A DNA stretch of 28,433 bases. It comes from an uncultured Oscillospiraceae bacterium. Lineage in GTDB: Bacteria > Bacillota > Clostridia > Oscillospirales > Oscillospiraceae. The translations under genes were made by a program, and so were the position numbers. This document shows, in pieces, positions 1 through 6,506 of this stretch (position 1 is the first letter of the stretch; every line of letters begins with the position of its first letter). The DNA is taken from positions 1 through 28,433 of the forward strand of contig CAJUAS010000026.1 of the NCBI GenBank assembly GCA_910584395.1, written 5' to 3'. The notes under the pieces are model-generated. The model ran no database searches, had not been told where the DNA came from, and saw only the letters and a program-made list of their open reading frames with translations.

Positions 1-1
1 C

Positions 2-457
2 GCCCTGGTGGCCACCGAGATGGCGGCCTACTACTATGACCGGGGCATGACCCTCTATGACGCCCTTCAGGAGCTGTACGAAAAGTACGGCGTCTATCAG
101 GAAAAGACCCTGAATTTAGTGATGCCCGGTCTGGACGGCCTCAAGAAGATGGCCGATCTCATGGCCAACCTCCGCGCCAAGCCCCCGGTGGAGATCGCGG
201 GGTATCCCGTGGCCGAGCAGAAGGACTACAAGGACGGCAGCGTCCACTGCGTGGCCTGCGGCAAGGACAGCAAGATGGAGCTGTCCGGTTCTAACGTCCT
301 GCGCTATGAGCTGGCCGACGGCACCTCCGTCATCGTCCGCCCCTCGGGCACTGAGCCGAAGGTGAAGGTGTACATCCTCACCAAGGGGGAGACCAAGGAG
401 GACTGCCAGAAGGAGATCGCCGCCATTGAGGCTTGGGCCAACGCCCTGAAGAACTGA
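2..457 (+). CDS. Phospho-sugar mutase (phosphoglucomutase/phosphomannomutase family), C-terminal fragment
   Basis: This is the 3' end of a gene that begins outside the window; about 150 C-terminal residues are visible. The enzyme family interconverts hexose 1- and 6-phosphates in the cytosol and feeds nucleotide-sugar and cell-wall precursor synthesis. The diagnostic feature is the domain-4 phosphate-binding loop (IVRPSGTEPKVKVY), with the RPSGTEPK core that grips the substrate phosphate. The preceding DRGMTLYDAL stretch fits the end of domain 3. The reading frame is open to the left edge, so the GTG at base 8 and ATG at base 20 are internal codons, not starts. The next gene starts one base after the stop, so the two are probably co-transcribed. 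Whether glucose or mannose phosphate is preferred cannot be told from this fragment; pgcA/pgm-like is the most likely identity. Confidence 0.9.
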   Translation, partial: ALVATEMAAYYYDRGMTLYDALQELYEKYGVYQEKTLNLVMPGLDGLKKMADLMANLRAKPPVEIAGYPVAEQKDYKDGSVHCVACGKDSKMELSGSNVLRYELADGTSVIVRPSGTEPKVKVYILTKGETKEDCQKEIAAIEAWANALKN

Positions 458-458
458 C

Positions 459-1631
459 ATGAAGCTCTCTCTTCTCCGTGACCGCCTGCGCTGCGTGGCC
501 AACTTCCGTCCCGTGCTGGAAACACCGGTGATGGGGGAGTATCTCCGCCTGCTGGACGCGCTGATCGCCGAAAATCCCAACGCCGCCTGCGAAAGCTGGG
601 CCACGCTCTACTATCTTCTCAAGGACGGCGGACACGACGGCTTGGGCGGCTGGCTGTGGGACGCTCTTCGCTTTACCGAGACCCCTTACGGCCGTCTCGT
701 GGAGCAGGGCGGCGCGGACGACAGCCTTTCCGCCGCCGCCGGGGAGGAGCTGGCCACCTTCCAAATGGCCGCGATCACCGAGCTTTCCTCCCCCCTGCTC
801 CAGCAGTTCCCTCTTCCCCGCCTCACTTGGATCGCGGGCTGGGACTTTGACGCGCTCACCGACTTTTACCGCGCCAATGGCTGCGGCGTCTTTGCCCGCT
901 ACCGGGCCTTCCGCTGGACGGGCAAGGAGCTTCTCCCCATCCCCCAGCCGGACAGTCCCCAGCCTTGGGAGCTTTGGGGCTATCAGGCCCAGCGGCAGCA
1001 GGTGGCGGACAACGCAAAGGCTCTGCTGGAGGGGAAGCAGGTCAACCATGTCCTCCTCTACGGCGACAGCGGCACAGGAAAATCCGCCACGGTAAAAAGT
1101 CTCCTCTCCCGCCCTGATTTGCAGGGGCTTCGCATCATTGAGTTGGACAAGGATCATTTGGAGGACATCCCCACCTTGGTGCGTCTGCTGGATGGACGCC
1201 CCCAGAAGTTCATTCTCTTTCTGGACGATCTGGCCTTTGAGTGCCGGGATTCCACCTACGCCCAGCTCAAAACCATTTTGGAGGGCTCGCTGGAGCGCCA
1301 GCGGGACAATGTGGTGATCTACGCCACCTCCAACCGCCGCAATTTGGTGCGCCAGACCGCGGCGGAGCGGCAGGGGGACGAAATGGATCTTGCCGAGACC
1401 ATCGAGGAGACCACCTCTCTGGTGCAGCGCTTCGGCGTGCGCATTCCCTACCTGTCGTTGACGCCAAAGGAGTTTTTGCAGATGGTCACTGCTCTGGCGG
1501 AGACTTACGGGCTGACCTTGTCTCCCGACGAGCTGCGAGAACGGGCCAAGCAGTGGGAGCTGCGCCACCCCGGCCGCACCCCCCGCATCGCCCGGCAGTT
1601 CATCGCCTACGAGCTGGACGCTCAGGGTTGA
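459..1631 (+). CDS. DUF815-family AAA ATPase
   Basis: A 390-residue predicted ATPase of the DUF815 family, widespread in Firmicutes and without an established role. A Walker A motif GDSGTGKS lies at residues 202-209 and a hydrophobic Walker B strand ending in DD (FILFLDD) at 251-257. A sensor-like YATSNRRN follows, as in AAA proteins. About 170 residues precede the ATPase core and form the variable family-specific N-terminal region. The ATG lies one base past the mutase stop with only a weak GAAGAA upstream, so translational coupling to the mutase is likely. No membrane segment is apparent. The family assignment follows from the layout and motifs; any function, such as a chaperone or remodelling role, would be speculation. 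Confidence 0.85.
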   Translation: MKLSLLRDRLRCVANFRPVLETPVMGEYLRLLDALIAENPNAACESWATLYYLLKDGGHDGLGGWLWDALRFTETPYGRLVEQGGADDSLSAAAGEELATFQMAAITELSSPLLQQFPLPRLTWIAGWDFDALTDFYRANGCGVFARYRAFRWTGKELLPIPQPDSPQPWELWGYQAQRQQVADNAKALLEGKQVNHVLLYGDSGTGKSATVKSLLSRPDLQGLRIIELDKDHLEDIPTLVRLLDGRPQKFILFLDDLAFECRDSTYAQLKTILEGSLERQRDNVVIYATSNRRNLVRQTAAERQGDEMDLAETIEETTSLVQRFGVRIPYLSLTPKEFLQMVTALAETYGLTLSPDELRERAKQWELRHPGRTPRIARQFIAYELDAQG

Positions 1632-1656
1632 GGCACGCCACACGGGAGATCAAGAG

Positions 1657-2259
1657 ATGATAACGCTTCAAATGATTCCAGAGCCTGTCCGAGGGTGGTA
1701 CATATATGGCTACCGCTTTCCCGACCGGGACGAATACTATGGAACGATGAGCTGTAACCCCTTCGTGCCGGAATACTACACGTTGCTGGAGCATGGAGCG
1801 CCTGTGCTGGACATTCGGCAAACAAGTCTTAAGCAGGTGATCCTGCTCTATCTGTTCAAATTCTTTACCAAATACGGAAAGTGCTTTCCACGGTATCATG
1901 TGTTTTCGTCCAAGGGAGAGATCGGCGAATCAGCGGCAGAGTTTTCATGGATGGGTCACACGTTTTTCATCCAAGGGGACACCTATGTACTGCGTCAACA
2001 CTCCCACAATGTGGGGTCGCTCACCAGAAATGACCGTCAGATCGCACGGTATCGTTGGAAGCTCATCCGCAAGCCATGGTGGGATCAGACACATTTAGTC
2101 GAGATCGAATATCTTTCCGAATCCGACGAAAAAGCTGTGTTGACCTTTGCCCTGCTATTTTATGGGTTCTTTCACGTCAAGGATAAATCCATCGACAGAG
2201 TTTTCTTCTTTGATGAGGATGAGCATTTGGCGCACTGGGAAAGTCAAGAAATCGAATAA
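1657..2259 (+). CDS. Orphan hypothetical protein, AT-richer than its neighbours
   Basis: A 200-residue protein I do not recognise. It is rich in aromatic residues (many Tyr, Phe, Trp) with mixed charge, and shows no signal peptide or obvious membrane helix; one hydrophobic stretch (VLTFALLFYGFF, about residues 165-176) is short. The ATG is preceded by GGGAG about 9 nt upstream. Base composition is visibly lower in GC than both neighbours, and A/T-ending codons are common, suggesting recent acquisition. It sits 25 nt after the DUF815 gene in the same direction and ends 5 nt before a strong bidirectional hairpin. A small immunity or defence-type protein is imaginable from the composition, but nothing in the sequence shows that. 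That it is a real gene is fairly likely given length, start signal and terminator. Confidence 0.65.
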   Translation: MITLQMIPEPVRGWYIYGYRFPDRDEYYGTMSCNPFVPEYYTLLEHGAPVLDIRQTSLKQVILLYLFKFFTKYGKCFPRYHVFSSKGEIGESAAEFSWMGHTFFIQGDTYVLRQHSHNVGSLTRNDRQIARYRWKLIRKPWWDQTHLVEIEYLSESDEKAVLTFALLFYGFFHVKDKSIDRVFFFDEDEHLAHWESQEIE

Positions 2260-2296
2260 AAGAAGGGCGGACGCGTGACGCGTCCGCCCTCTTATT
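2260..2296. terminator. Bidirectional intrinsic terminator between convergent genes
   Basis: A perfect 11-bp inverted repeat, GGGCGGACGCG (2265-2275) and CGCGTCCGCCC (2279-2289), has a TGA loop. On the plus strand it is followed by TCTTATTCGTT. On the minus strand it is followed by TTCTTTTATT, the better T-tract. It lies between the stop of the orphan gene and the stop of the hydrogenase gene, so it can end both convergent transcripts. Confidence 0.85.
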
Positions 2297-2317
2297 CGTT
2301 ATATGAATCGCTGTGGG

Positions 2318-3796
2318 TCAGACCAGCTCGTCCTTGCCCTTGGTCTTGGCGGCGGCTTTGTCCTTCTTGGGCTTTTCCGTCTTCCCCGCCGCGGCGGCGG
2401 CCTCCGTGACCACTGCGCGCTGGGCCGTCTTCTTGTGGGCTTCCAGCTCCTGCTTGTTCTTGGGGGTGCGGGTGATGTTGGCGGGGCCTTGGATGCACCC
2501 GCCCACGCAGGCCATACCCTCCACAAAGTTGCCGTCCAGCAGGCCGCGGCCCAGCTTCAGAAGGGCGAGCTTGCACTCCTCAATGCCGCTGCAGGGTACG
2601 GCCTTGACCTCAAAGTCACTGCCCTTTTCCTTCAGCGCCTGCACCACGGCCTCGGACACGCCGCCGCTGGCGGCGAAGCCGCGGCCATAGCCAGACGCGT
2701 CCTCCAGCGCCTCCTCGCCCAAGTCGGCCAGCTCGATATCCTTAGAGTCAAAGAGAGCGGCCAGCTCTTCAAAGGTCAACACGCTGTCGATGGAGTTGCG
2801 GGAACGGCCCAGCTGGAACTCAGTTTTCTTGGCCACGCACGGCCCGATGAACACCACCTTGGCGTTGGGCTCTTTTTCCTTCAAATGCAAGCCGATCATC
2901 ACCATGGGGGACGGCGTGTGAGAGACGAATTTCTCCATCTCCGGGTGATGCCGCTTCACATAACCCACAAAGCCCGGGCAGCAGGAGGAGGTCAGCACGC
3001 CCTTCTCCACCAGCTCGTCCGCCTCATGGTCGGCCACCATGTCCGCGCCCTGCGCCACCTCGGTCACTGCGGTGAAGCCAAGCTGCTTCAGCCCGGCCAC
3101 CACTTGGCCCAGACTGGCGGGGGCAAACTGCCCCGCGATGGCGGGCGCGACCACGGCATAGACCTTGTAGCCCCAGTTGGCGCTTCCCTTCAGCATCTGG
3201 ATGGTGTCCACGATCCAAGATTTGTCCATGATCGCGCCGAAGGGGCACTGGTAAGTACACGCACCGCAGCCAATGCACTTGTTGATGTCGATGGCGGCCT
3301 TCTTATCCGGCCCCATGGCGATGGCGTTCACAGGGCAGCCCTTCTCGCAGGGGCGCTGGTGCTTTTCGATCGCGCCGTAGGGGCAGGCTGCCACGCACTT
3401 GCCGCAGACGATACACTGGGAATGATCGATGGTGGCCTTGTGGTTCACCACCGTGATCGCCCCCTTGGGACAGGCGTGGACGCAGCGGGTGGCGATACAG
3501 CCCCGGCAGGCCGGGCCGACGGAGATCTCCGTCACCGGACACTCGTCGCAGGCCACGTTCAAAACCTCCACCACGTTGGGGTTGGAGCGGTCTCCCCCCA
3601 TGGCCAGCTTCACGCGGGCGTTGATGATGGCGCGCTCCTTGTAAATGCAGCACCGGGTGCTGGGCTCTGGGCCGGGGATGATCTTTTCCGGGATGTCCAG
3701 CACGCCGGTGGTCAGCTTATCCTCCCAAGCCAGCCGCGCCGTCTCCCGCAAAACAGAGTGCTTCAACTCCTGAACTTTTGTTTCAAATTGCCGCAT
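2318..3796 (-). CDS. Monomeric [FeFe]-hydrogenase, group-B-like
   Basis: A 492-residue cytoplasmic iron-iron hydrogenase expected to couple ferredoxin to H2 production or uptake in fermentation. The N-terminal part carries many cysteines: C83/C86, C97/C100/C105/C109, then two classical CxxCxxCxxxC clusters at 128-138 and 174-184. The catalytic H-cluster motifs follow: SSCCPGF (C272 proton-shuttle position, C273), GPC (C320) and MACVGGC (C430, C434). All five expected cysteines are present. The CCPGF and MACVGGCIQGP wording, rather than TSCCPGW and MACPGGC, fits group B more than the well-studied group A enzymes. The Lys/Ala-rich tail after about residue 460 looks disordered. The start is supported by AGGAGG 8 nt upstream. 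No maturase (HydE, F, G) is in the window, so maturation must be encoded elsewhere. Confidence 0.9.
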   Translation of the reverse strand: MRQFETKVQELKHSVLRETARLAWEDKLTTGVLDIPEKIIPGPEPSTRCCIYKERAIINARVKLAMGGDRSNPNVVEVLNVACDECPVTEISVGPACRGCIATRCVHACPKGAITVVNHKATIDHSQCIVCGKCVAACPYGAIEKHQRPCEKGCPVNAIAMGPDKKAAIDINKCIGCGACTYQCPFGAIMDKSWIVDTIQMLKGSANWGYKVYAVVAPAIAGQFAPASLGQVVAGLKQLGFTAVTEVAQGADMVADHEADELVEKGVLTSSCCPGFVGYVKRHHPEMEKFVSHTPSPMVMIGLHLKEKEPNAKVVFIGPCVAKKTEFQLGRSRNSIDSVLTFEELAALFDSKDIELADLGEEALEDASGYGRGFAASGGVSEAVVQALKEKGSDFEVKAVPCSGIEECKLALLKLGRGLLDGNFVEGMACVGGCIQGPANITRTPKNKQELEAHKKTAQRAVVTEAAAAAGKTEKPKKDKAAAKTKGKDELV

Positions 3797-3823
3797 AGCG
3801 TCCCCCTCCTTTTTGTTATGCTT

Positions 3824-3852
3824 ATTCTACAAAAAGACGCCTCAAAATGCAA
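3824..3852 (-). promoter_or_regulatory. Probable sigma-A promoter of the hydrogenase gene
   Basis: Reading on the minus strand, TTGCAT (3852-3847) and TAGAAT (3829-3824) are separated by exactly 17 bp. Transcription would begin near 3817, a few bases before the AGGAGG of the hydrogenase gene. The -35 box falls in the loop of the terminator hairpin that ends the upstream efflux operon, so the two elements overlap physically. Predicted from sequence only. Confidence 0.55.
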
Positions 3853-3865
3853 GCAGTTTGAGGCG
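3830..3865 (-). terminator. Intrinsic terminator of the metal-efflux operon
   Basis: A perfect 9-bp inverted repeat, CGCCTCAAA (3838-3846) and TTTGAGGCG (3857-3865), has a 10-nt loop. Read on the minus strand it is followed by TCTTTTTG, a usable U-tract. It lies 28 bp downstream of the ATPase stop and upstream of the hydrogenase gene, separating the two minus-strand units. Confidence 0.75.
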
Positions 3866-3893
3866 ATTTCCCTTGGTCAAATTGTTAAAATTT

Positions 3894-5780
3894 TCACGGT
3901 TTCAAGCAGCGGATGGCGTTCAAAATTGCGAGGATCATCACCCCTACGTCGGCAAACACAGCCAGCCACATCCCCGCAAGCCCAAGCGCCACAAGGATCA
4001 GGCAGGCGATCTTCACGCCGATGGCAAAGACGATGTTCTCATAAACGATCCGCAGACACTTTCGTGAAATTTCCAGTGCCTTGGCGATCTTGAGGGGGTC
4101 GTCGTCCATCAGAACCACGTCTGCGGCCTCGATGGCGGCGTCCGAGCCCATCGCACCCATGGCGATGCCGATGTCGGCGCGGGAGAGCACCGGGGCGTCG
4201 TTGACCCCGTCCCCCACGAAGGCCAGCTTCCCTGCGCCGCCCTCCGCCAGCAGGGCTTCCACCTTTTCTACCTTGTCGCCGGGGAGCAGTTGGGCATAGA
4301 CCTGATCCACGCCAAGCTCCGCCGCCACCTGCTCGGCCACCTTCCGGGCGTCGCCGGTGAGCATGACGGTCTCTGCCACCCCCGCTCGTTTCAGGGCGGC
4401 GACCGCCTCCTTTGCCGTGGGCTTCACCCGGTCGGAGATGAGGATATGCCCGGCATACCGTCCGTCTACCGCCATGTGGACGATCGTACCCACATGATGG
4501 CAGGGCTGATAGGCGATGCCCAGCCGCTCCATGAGCTTGTCGTTTCCCGCCGCCACTTTGATCCCGTCCACCACCGCCGTCACGCCGTTGCCGCCGATCT
4601 CTTCGATGTCGGTCACGCGGCTGCGATCCAATTCTCTCCCATAAGCCTTTTGGATGCTCTTGCTGATGGGGTGGGAGGACGCGCTTTCCGCCAGAGCGGC
4701 ATATTCCAGAAGCTGTGCCTCCGCCATCGGACTGTGGTGGACGGCGTTGACCTCAAACACCCCTTGGGTGAGCGTCCCCGTCTTGTCAAACACCACCCGG
4801 CGGGTCTGGGAGAGGGCTTCCAGATAGCTGGAGCCCTTCACCAGCACCCCCTCCCGGCTGGCTCCGCCGATCCCGGCGAAGAAGCTGAGAGGAATACTGA
4901 TGACCAAGGCGCAGGGACAGCTTGCCACCAAAAAGGTCAGTGCCCGGTAGAGCCAGACGCCCCACCCGGCCTCCAGCCCCATGGCCAGCGACACCACCGG
5001 GGGCAGCACCGCCAGCGCCAGCGCGCTGAAGCACACCACAGGGGTGTACACTCTGGCAAAGCGGGAGATGAAATCCTCGGAGCGGGATTTTCTGCTGCTT
5101 GCGTTTTCCACCAGATCCAAGATCTTGGAGACGGTGGACTCCCCAAACGCCTTTGTCGTGCGGATTCTCAGCACGCCGGTCATATTGACGCACCCGCTGA
5201 TCACCTCGTCCCCCGCGCTGGCGCTGCGGGGCAGGCTTTCGCCGGTCAGCGCGCTGGTGTTGAGGGTGGACGCGCCCTCCTCCACCACGCCGTCGATGGG
5301 AATTTTTTCTCCCGGCTGGACAAGGATGACCGTTCCCACCTCCACCGTGTCGGGATCGACCCGCTCCAGCTTGCCGTCCCGCTCCACGTTGGCGTAGTCG
5401 GGGCGAATGTCCATGAGCTGGCTGATGTTTTTCCGGCTGCGGCCCACCGCCCAGCTCTGAAACCACTCCCCGATCTGGTAAAAGAGCATGACGGCCACGC
5501 CTTCCAAATAGTCCCCGCTGCGGGTATAGACGGCAAGGCCGAACGCGCCCACGGTGGCCACCGCCATGAGGAAGTTCTCATCGAACACCCGGCGGTTGCA
5601 GATGCCCCGCCACGCCTTTTTCAAGATGTCGTGGCCGATGACCAGATAGGCCGCCAGATACCCCGCCAGCCGCCACACACCGCCAAAGGGCAGCCGTTCC
5701 CATGGCAGCAGGGCAAAAAGCGCCAGCATCCCCGCCGTCACAACGATGCGTATCAGCATCCGCTTTTGCTTCTTGGTCAC
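3894..5780 (-). CDS. P1B-type heavy-metal ATPase (Zn2+/Cd2+/Pb2+ efflux), lacking an N-terminal HMA domain
   Basis: A 628-residue membrane pump of the CadA/ZntA class that exports Zn2+, Cd2+ or Pb2+ using ATP. Visible signatures are TGES (actuator, 179-182), the CPC metal site in the sixth helix (288-290), DKTGTLT with the phosphorylated Asp (332-338), the nucleotide-domain HP (370-371), MLTGD, and GDGVNDAP (523-530). NIVFAIGVK (Lys590) and FADVG (Asp611) near the C-terminus match the P1B-2 zinc/cadmium subgroup rather than the copper pumps. Most family members begin with one or more CxxC HMA domains; here the protein starts directly at the first membrane helices and the HMA is a separate upstream gene. 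The start used is GTG at 5780, with AAAGGCGGGG upstream; an in-frame ATG seven codons later is an alternative. It is the last gene of an ArsR-led operon. Confidence 0.92.
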   Translation of the reverse strand: MTKKQKRMLIRIVVTAGMLALFALLPWERLPFGGVWRLAGYLAAYLVIGHDILKKAWRGICNRRVFDENFLMAVATVGAFGLAVYTRSGDYLEGVAVMLFYQIGEWFQSWAVGRSRKNISQLMDIRPDYANVERDGKLERVDPDTVEVGTVILVQPGEKIPIDGVVEEGASTLNTSALTGESLPRSASAGDEVISGCVNMTGVLRIRTTKAFGESTVSKILDLVENASSRKSRSEDFISRFARVYTPVVCFSALALAVLPPVVSLAMGLEAGWGVWLYRALTFLVASCPCALVISIPLSFFAGIGGASREGVLVKGSSYLEALSQTRRVVFDKTGTLTQGVFEVNAVHHSPMAEAQLLEYAALAESASSHPISKSIQKAYGRELDRSRVTDIEEIGGNGVTAVVDGIKVAAGNDKLMERLGIAYQPCHHVGTIVHMAVDGRYAGHILISDRVKPTAKEAVAALKRAGVAETVMLTGDARKVAEQVAAELGVDQVYAQLLPGDKVEKVEALLAEGGAGKLAFVGDGVNDAPVLSRADIGIAMGAMGSDAAIEAADVVLMDDDPLKIAKALEISRKCLRIVYENIVFAIGVKIACLILVALGLAGMWLAVFADVGVMILAILNAIRCLKP

Positions 5781-5800
5781 GGTGGCTCACCCCGCCTTTC

Positions 5801-6019
5801 TTACACCTCGATCTCGCAGTCCGGCTCGATCCTCTTGCACGCCTTTACGACGGCCTTCATCACGGTTTTTTCGTCTGCGCCGTCGGCAAACTCCACCGTC
5901 AGCTTCTGGGTCATAAAGTTCACCGCCGCCGCCGCGATCCCGGCGGTCTTTTGGGCCGCCTCCTCCATCAGATTGGCGCAGTTGGCGCAGTCTACTTCGA
6001 TGCTGTAGGTCTTTTTCAT
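5801..6019 (-). CDS. Free-standing heavy-metal-associated (HMA) domain protein
   Basis: A 72-residue single-domain protein of the ferredoxin-like HMA fold. It carries the metal motif D10-C11-A-N-C14; the Asp just before the first Cys resembles the zinc/lead-binding HMA of ZntA rather than the copper-type motif. It probably hands Zn2+ or a similar ion to the ATPase encoded just downstream, or senses it. The frame is open for 20 more codons upstream, but those overlap the repressor gene; the ATG at 6019 has a perfect AAGGAGG that overlaps the repressor stop codon, so this start is chosen and the two genes are translationally close. The spacing and shared orientation place it in the ArsR-HMA-ATPase operon. 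The role as a detached N-terminal domain of the pump is inference. Confidence 0.88.
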   Translation of the reverse strand: MKKTYSIEVDCANCANLMEEAAQKTAGIAAAAVNFMTQKLTVEFADGADEKTVMKAVVKACKRIEPDCEIEV

Positions 6020-6032
6020 GGTGATTGCCTCC

Positions 6033-6362
6033 TTATTCCTCAACATGCTCCAGTCCTTGGTCGATGATCGTCCGCACATGGCCGTCCGCCAAGGCGTAAA
6101 ACACCGTTTTCCCCTCCCGGCGGTAGCGCACCAGCTTGCTGGCCTTCAACGCTCGAAGCTGATGGCTTACCGCCGACTGGGTCACCCCAAGGAGCTGGGC
6201 CAGATCCTGAACGCACATCTCAGACACGGATAAAATGTAGAGCAGCTTTACTCTGGTAGAATCCCCAAAAATCTTGAAAAGCTCCGCCAGATCATAGAGA
6301 ACTTCGTCCTCGGGCAGCTCCTCCCTCACCTTGTCTGCACTCAGCACTTCCGGTTCGTTCAT
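6033..6362 (-). CDS. ArsR/SmtB-family metal-responsive repressor, CzrA/SmtB-like
   Basis: A 109-residue winged-helix repressor expected to bind DNA as a dimer and release it when zinc or a similar metal is bound. The recognition helix region is seen in TQSAVSHQLRALK. The C-terminal helix carries D93-x-H95 and H106, with E109 where CzrA has its last histidine; this pattern lines up with the alpha-5 zinc site of CzrA/SmtB. The alpha-3 ELCVCDL cadmium site is degenerate, with only C50 left, so a zinc-type sensor is more likely than a CadC-type one. An in-frame ATG six codons upstream (6380) lies in the operator; the ATG at 6362 has GGAGGG six bases before it and is preferred. It leads the HMA and ATPase genes and presumably autoregulates all three. 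Confidence 0.9.
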   Translation of the reverse strand: MNEPEVLSADKVREELPEDEVLYDLAELFKIFGDSTRVKLLYILSVSEMCVQDLAQLLGVTQSAVSHQLRALKASKLVRYRREGKTVFYALADGHVRTIIDQGLEHVEE

Positions 6363-6375
6363 ATTCAACCCTCCA

Positions 6376-6401
6376 AACATATGAGCTATTGTTCATGTGT
6401 T
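6376..6401 (-). promoter_or_regulatory. Predicted ArsR-type operator
   Basis: An imperfect 26-bp palindrome centred between 6388 and 6389 with outer arms AACATATGA and TCATGTGTT (one mismatch in nine). It matches the 12-2-12 architecture of SmtB/CzrA operators, with TGA and TCA half-site cores. It begins directly next to the -10 box and covers the expected transcription start near 6395, so a bound repressor would block the promoter. Binding itself is inferred. Confidence 0.75.
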
Positions 6402-6430
6402 ATTATATTTATCTCCTGTCCCGTTGTCAA
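6402..6430 (-). promoter_or_regulatory. Perfect consensus sigma-A promoter of the metal-efflux operon
   Basis: On the minus strand TTGACA (6430-6425) and TATAAT (6407-6402) are both perfect consensus hexamers with exactly 17 bp between them. It sits about 40 bp upstream of the repressor start codon and abuts the operator palindrome. A strong promoter controlled by an adjacent repressor site is the usual design for metal-inducible efflux. Confidence 0.88.
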
Positions 6431-6465
6431 CCCCTTTTTCAAAAATCCTTTTTTCCAGCCTATGC

Positions 6466-6494
6466 AAAAAGGCCGGCTGGTTTCCCAGCCGGCC
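6466..6494 (-). terminator. Intrinsic terminator of the O-acetyltransferase operon
   Basis: A perfect 10-bp stem, GGCCGGCTGG (6471-6480) and CCAGCCGGCC (6485-6494), has a TTTC loop. On the minus strand it is followed by TTTTTGCATA. It lies 12 bp downstream of the stop of the SGNH-like gene and insulates it from the metal-efflux promoter. Confidence 0.85.
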
Positions 6495-6506
6495 AAAAGA
6501 CCCGAT

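Noticed and set aside
378..1643. 421-codon minus-strand open frame opposite the DUF815 ATPase gene
   Set aside because: It is antisense to a gene with clear Walker motifs, has low-complexity Gly/Leu/Arg-rich content and no ribosome binding site; a GC-rich shadow frame.
2303..4093. 596-codon plus-strand open frame opposite the hydrogenase
   Set aside because: It covers both the intact hydrogenase and its promoter/terminator region and has no recognisable domain; a shadow frame.
4290..6008. 572-codon plus-strand open frame opposite the metal ATPase and HMA genes
   Set aside because: It is antisense across two genes and an intergenic gap, and His/Gly/Arg-rich without any motif.
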